Positions 7,885-9,917 of a stretch of DNA of 9,917 bases are shown here, piece after piece. The DNA lies in the NCBI GenBank assembly GCA_021846145.1, contig JAJZCJ010000110.1, forward strand, positions 1-9,917, in the 5' to 3' direction. Within the stretch, counting starts at the first letter, position 1. The number at the start of each line of letters is the position of its first letter. The DNA is from Bacillota bacterium (lineage in GTDB: Bacteria; Bacillota; Bacilli; Alicyclobacillales; SLC66). The position numbers and the translations under genes were made by a program. The notes below the pieces were generated by a model. It did not search any database. It was not told where the DNA came from and saw only the letters and a program-made list of their open reading frames with translations.

Positions 7885-7923
7885 GAAAAACACGGTGCAT
7901 GCGATGGTCGCATACACCGTGTT
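7882..7923 (-). terminator. Intrinsic terminator of clpP-clpX
   Basis: A 9-base-pair stem (AACACGGTG at 7889-7897 with CACCGTGTT at 7915-7923) continues past one C/A mismatch into 6 more pairs (ATGCGA/TCGCAT) and a 3-base TGG loop. Read on the minus strand it is followed by TTTCGTTT, giving the hairpin plus T-rich tail of a rho-independent terminator 18 bases after the clpX stop. The tail overlaps the -35 of the lonB promoter. Confidence 0.88.
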
Positions 7924-7941
7924 CACTTAATAAAAATTCAA

Positions 7942-9222
7942 TCACGCTGTCTCTTCTTTTTTCTTTTTCTTTTTCGTGTCACTGATCTGCCCAGAGTCTA
8001 CTATTAAAGTGGGTTCCTCACGCAGTAACACTGTTTCTTTGGTGACTATGCATTTTTTAATGTCATCCCTTGCAGGCAATTCATACATCACATCGAGCAT
8101 GATACCCTCAATGATGGCACGCAATCCCCGAGCCCCCGTATTACGTTTGATGGCTTCGACAGCAATTTCCGTAAGTGCTTCTTCAGCAAATTCGAGATCC
8201 ACCGCATCCATTTCCAAAAGCCGCTGATACTGCTTGACAAGCGCATTTTTCGGTTCTGTCAAAATCCGCTTCAGTGCATCCTCGTCCAATGCTTCGAGCG
8301 TCGCCACTACCGGCAATCGACCAACAAATTCAGGTATCAAACCGAATTTGAGCAGATCCTCAGGCAACACCCGAGTCAGATACTCTTCGTTAGGCGCTTC
8401 ATGACGCGCACCATCTGCGGTGCCAAAACCAATCACTTTTTTTCCTAAGCGACGTTTTATAATCGGTTCAATTCCATCAAAAGCACCACCACAGATGAAC
8501 AAAATATTCGTCGTATCAATCTGGATAAACTCTTGATGTGGATGTTTTCTCCCACCTTGAGGAGGCACACTAGCGACTGTCCCCTCTAATATCTTAAGTA
8601 AGGCCTGTTGTACACCTTCACCCGAGACATCTCTCGTTATTGAGGGATTCTCCGACTTGCGAGCAATCTTATCAATTTCATCGATGTAAATAATCCCTTT
8701 TTCTGCCTTTTCTACATCGTAATCGGCAGACTGAATCAACTTTAGCAGGATGTTTTCCACATCCTCACCCACATAACCCGCTTCAGTGAGCGAAGTGGCA
8801 TCGGCGATGGCAAAAGGAACATTTAAGATTTTAGCCAATGTCTGTGCCAACAGCGTCTTACCTGATCCAGTCGGTCCAATTAACAAGATGTTACTTTTTT
8901 GAAGTTCCACCTCATCGTTTTTCGAGCTAGCATTGATTCGTTTATAGTGATTAAACACCGCGACTGCCAAAGATTTTTTGGCACGCTCCTGACCAATCAC
9001 ATAAGAATCCAGAATGCCCTTAATTTCGGTCGGTTTAGGAACATCCTTGAGTTCAAACTCTTCTTCTTCGCCAAGTTCCTCTTCAACGATCTCATTACAA
9101 AGTTCAATGCATTCATCACAAATGTACACACCGGGGCCTGCAACTAATTTTCGCACCTGATCCTGCGTTTTACCACAGAACGAGCACTTCAGTTGCCCTT
9201 TATCATCGTTAAATTTAAACAC
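7942..9222 (-). CDS. clpX: ATP-dependent Clp protease unfoldase subunit ClpX
   Basis: Hexameric AAA+ unfoldase that recognises, unfolds and feeds substrates to ClpP. The protein has 426 residues. The N-terminal zinc domain uses Cys13, Cys16, Cys35 and Cys38, followed by an acidic linker (about 44-60). Walker A is GPTGSGKT (116-123), pore loop 1 is GYVG (149-152) and Walker B is IIYIDEID (177-184). The ClpP-docking IGF loop is at 264-266, the conserved GRLP at 301-304 and sensor 2 GARGLR at 363-368. The C-terminus is a lysine run (417-422) encoded by A-rich codons, then EETA. The start is GTG at 9222. Its ribosome site AAGGGGGG overlaps the clpP stop and lies 6 bases upstream. The gap after clpP is only 13 bases, so the two are surely co-transcribed. 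The gene ends at a strong terminator before lonB. Confidence 0.98.
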   Translation of the reverse strand: MFKFNDDKGQLKCSFCGKTQDQVRKLVAGPGVYICDECIELCNEIVEEELGEEEEFELKDVPKPTEIKGILDSYVIGQERAKKSLAVAVFNHYKRINASSKNDEVELQKSNILLIGPTGSGKTLLAQTLAKILNVPFAIADATSLTEAGYVGEDVENILLKLIQSADYDVEKAEKGIIYIDEIDKIARKSENPSITRDVSGEGVQQALLKILEGTVASVPPQGGRKHPHQEFIQIDTTNILFICGGAFDGIEPIIKRRLGKKVIGFGTADGARHEAPNEEYLTRVLPEDLLKFGLIPEFVGRLPVVATLEALDEDALKRILTEPKNALVKQYQRLLEMDAVDLEFAEEALTEIAVEAIKRNTGARGLRAIIEGIMLDVMYELPARDDIKKCIVTKETVLLREEPTLIVDSGQISDTKKKKKKEETA

Positions 9223-9235
9223 GGATATCCCCCCC

Positions 9236-9826
9236 TTATTTTAGATCTGGCCGTAAAATCACCTCATCAATAAGACCATAAGCTTTCGCTTCTTCTGCAG
9301 ACATCCAATTGTCACGGTCAGTGTCTTTTTCGATGCGATCCAGCGGCTGACCAGTACGCTCGGCGTAAATTGTATTCAGTTTGTGCCGGGTTTTCAAAAT
9401 CCATTCTGCATGAATCTTGATATCGCTTGCTTGTCCCCTCACCCCGCCAAGCGGTTGATGAATCATAATCTCACTATTTGGCAATGCAAATCGTTTACCC
9501 TTGGCACCCGCTGTGAGCAAGAATGACCCCATGCTCGCCGCCAAGCCGACACAAATGGTGGACACTTGTGGCTTAATATATTGCATGGTATCAAAAATCG
9601 CCATGCCAGCCGTCACTGATCCACCTGGGCTATTCACATACAGACTAATATCTTTATCTGCATCCTCAGAAGCTAAAAACAACATTTGTGCCACCACTGA
9701 ATTAGCTACATAATCGTCAATCGGAGTCCCAATAAAAATAATTCGATCTTTTAAAAGGCGTGAATAAATATCGTACGCCCGTTCACCTCTACTTGTCTGC
9801 TCAATGACCATTGGCACTAAGTTCAT
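9236..9826 (-). CDS. clpP: ATP-dependent Clp protease proteolytic subunit ClpP
   Basis: Tetradecameric serine peptidase, the chamber of the ClpXP and ClpCP proteases. The protein has 196 residues, the usual length. The catalytic triad is Ser98 (GLAASMG), His123 (MIHQPLGG) and Asp172 (DRDNWMSA), at the standard positions. The oxyanion-region glycines are in [10 protein letters not shown] (65-74). The N-terminus [25 protein letters not shown] is family-typical and includes the short propeptide region. ATG 9826 has AGGAGGG 7 bases upstream. No convincing sigma-A promoter and no CtsR direct repeat (GGTCAAA type) is visible in the 91 bases upstream, so its promoter may lie outside the window or be atypical. 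It is followed by clpX after 13 bases. Confidence 0.98.
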   Translation of the reverse strand: MNLVPMVIEQTSRGERAYDIYSRLLKDRIIFIGTPIDDYVANSVVAQMLFLASEDADKDISLYVNSPGGSVTAGMAIFDTMQYIKPQVSTICVGLAASMGSFLLTAGAKGKRFALPNSEIMIHQPLGGVRGQASDIKIHAEWILKTRHKLNTIYAERTGQPLDRIEKDTDRDNWMSAEEAKAYGLIDEVILRPDLK

Positions 9827-9853
9827 GTGCTATCCCTCCTGCACTATTGCAAC

Positions 9854-9866
9854 AGACGGCGCGTCT
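9854..9866. repeat. Short GC-rich inverted repeat in the clpP leader region
   Basis: AGACG, a 3-base spacer and CGTCT form a 5-base-pair inverted repeat between the upstream hairpin and the clpP ribosome site. It could be a small leader hairpin or an operator half-site pair. It matches no operator I recognise, and could be chance. Confidence 0.3.
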
Positions 9867-9871
9867 ATTAG

Positions 9872-9909
9872 GAACAAATAAGGCACAACTTTGAGTGCCT
9901 TATTTGTTC
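9872..9909. terminator. Strong hairpin upstream of clpP, probable terminator of the preceding gene
   Basis: A perfect 15-base-pair inverted repeat (GAACAAATAAGGCAC at 9872-9886 and its complement at 9895-9909) encloses an 8-base loop. The GGCAC/GTGCC core is followed in either direction by a T-rich arm (TTATTTGTT), so it could terminate transcription from both sides. The neighbouring gene is outside the window; in related genomes trigger factor (tig) often precedes clpP, but that cannot be seen here. Confidence 0.75.
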
Positions 9910-9917
9910 TTGTGTAT

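Noticed and set aside
1..9917. Undescribed defence, mobile or phage-like system
   Set aside because: All coding space is accounted for by conserved housekeeping and sporulation-linked genes plus one common permease. There are no transposases, integrases, direct-repeat arrays or unknown gene clusters.

Overview
The window is a conserved chromosomal block from a spore-forming member of the Bacillales. Read on the minus strand (right to left) the order is clpP, clpX, lonB, lon, ysxC, then hemA and the 5' part of hemX. This resembles the clpX-lonB-lonA-ysxC-hemA-hemX cluster of Bacillus subtilis, with clpP next to clpX as in many other Firmicutes. A membrane-anchored LonB implies an endospore former. 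The moderate base composition, strong AGGAGG-type ribosome sites and frequent GTG/TTG starts also fit a Firmicute. An Alicyclobacillaceae-like genus is a guess that this sequence cannot settle.

Layout. Bases 9841-9917 hold a strong hairpin upstream of clpP, probably the end of an upstream gene outside the window. clpP (9236-9826) and clpX (7942-9222) form a tight pair, closed by an intrinsic terminator at 7882-7923. lonB (6124-7824) follows, preceded by a sequence that closely matches a forespore sigma-F promoter. lon (3699-6029) has its own vegetative-type promoter and a 4-base ATGA overlap with ysxC (3121-3702). Next comes a plus-strand EamA/DMT-family permease gene (2207-3109). It converges on ysxC with a shared hairpin and diverges from hemA. 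hemA (633-2045) and a truncated hemX (1-625) complete the window.

Function. Four genes are AAA+ or Clp protein quality-control components: the ClpP peptidase, its ClpX unfoldase, soluble Lon, and membrane LonB. YsxC is an essential-type GTPase for 50S ribosome assembly. HemA is glutamyl-tRNA reductase, the first committed enzyme of C5 tetrapyrrole synthesis, and HemX is a membrane protein that modulates HemA in B. subtilis. The permease is the one gene that does not belong to the conserved cluster, and it separates lon-ysxC from hemA-hemX.

Starts. Five of the eight genes use non-ATG starts (GTG for clpX, lonB and lon; TTG for hemA and the permease). For lon and the permease, the longest reading frame begins upstream of the start supported by the ribosome site.

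I see no mobile element, CRISPR array, RNA gene or novel defence-type system. No gene-free stretch exceeds 300 bases; the longest is about 160 bases between hemA and the permease. The most interesting signals are regulatory: the sigma-F-like lonB promoter abutting the clpX terminator, the back-to-back hemA/permease promoters, and the shared convergent hairpin.
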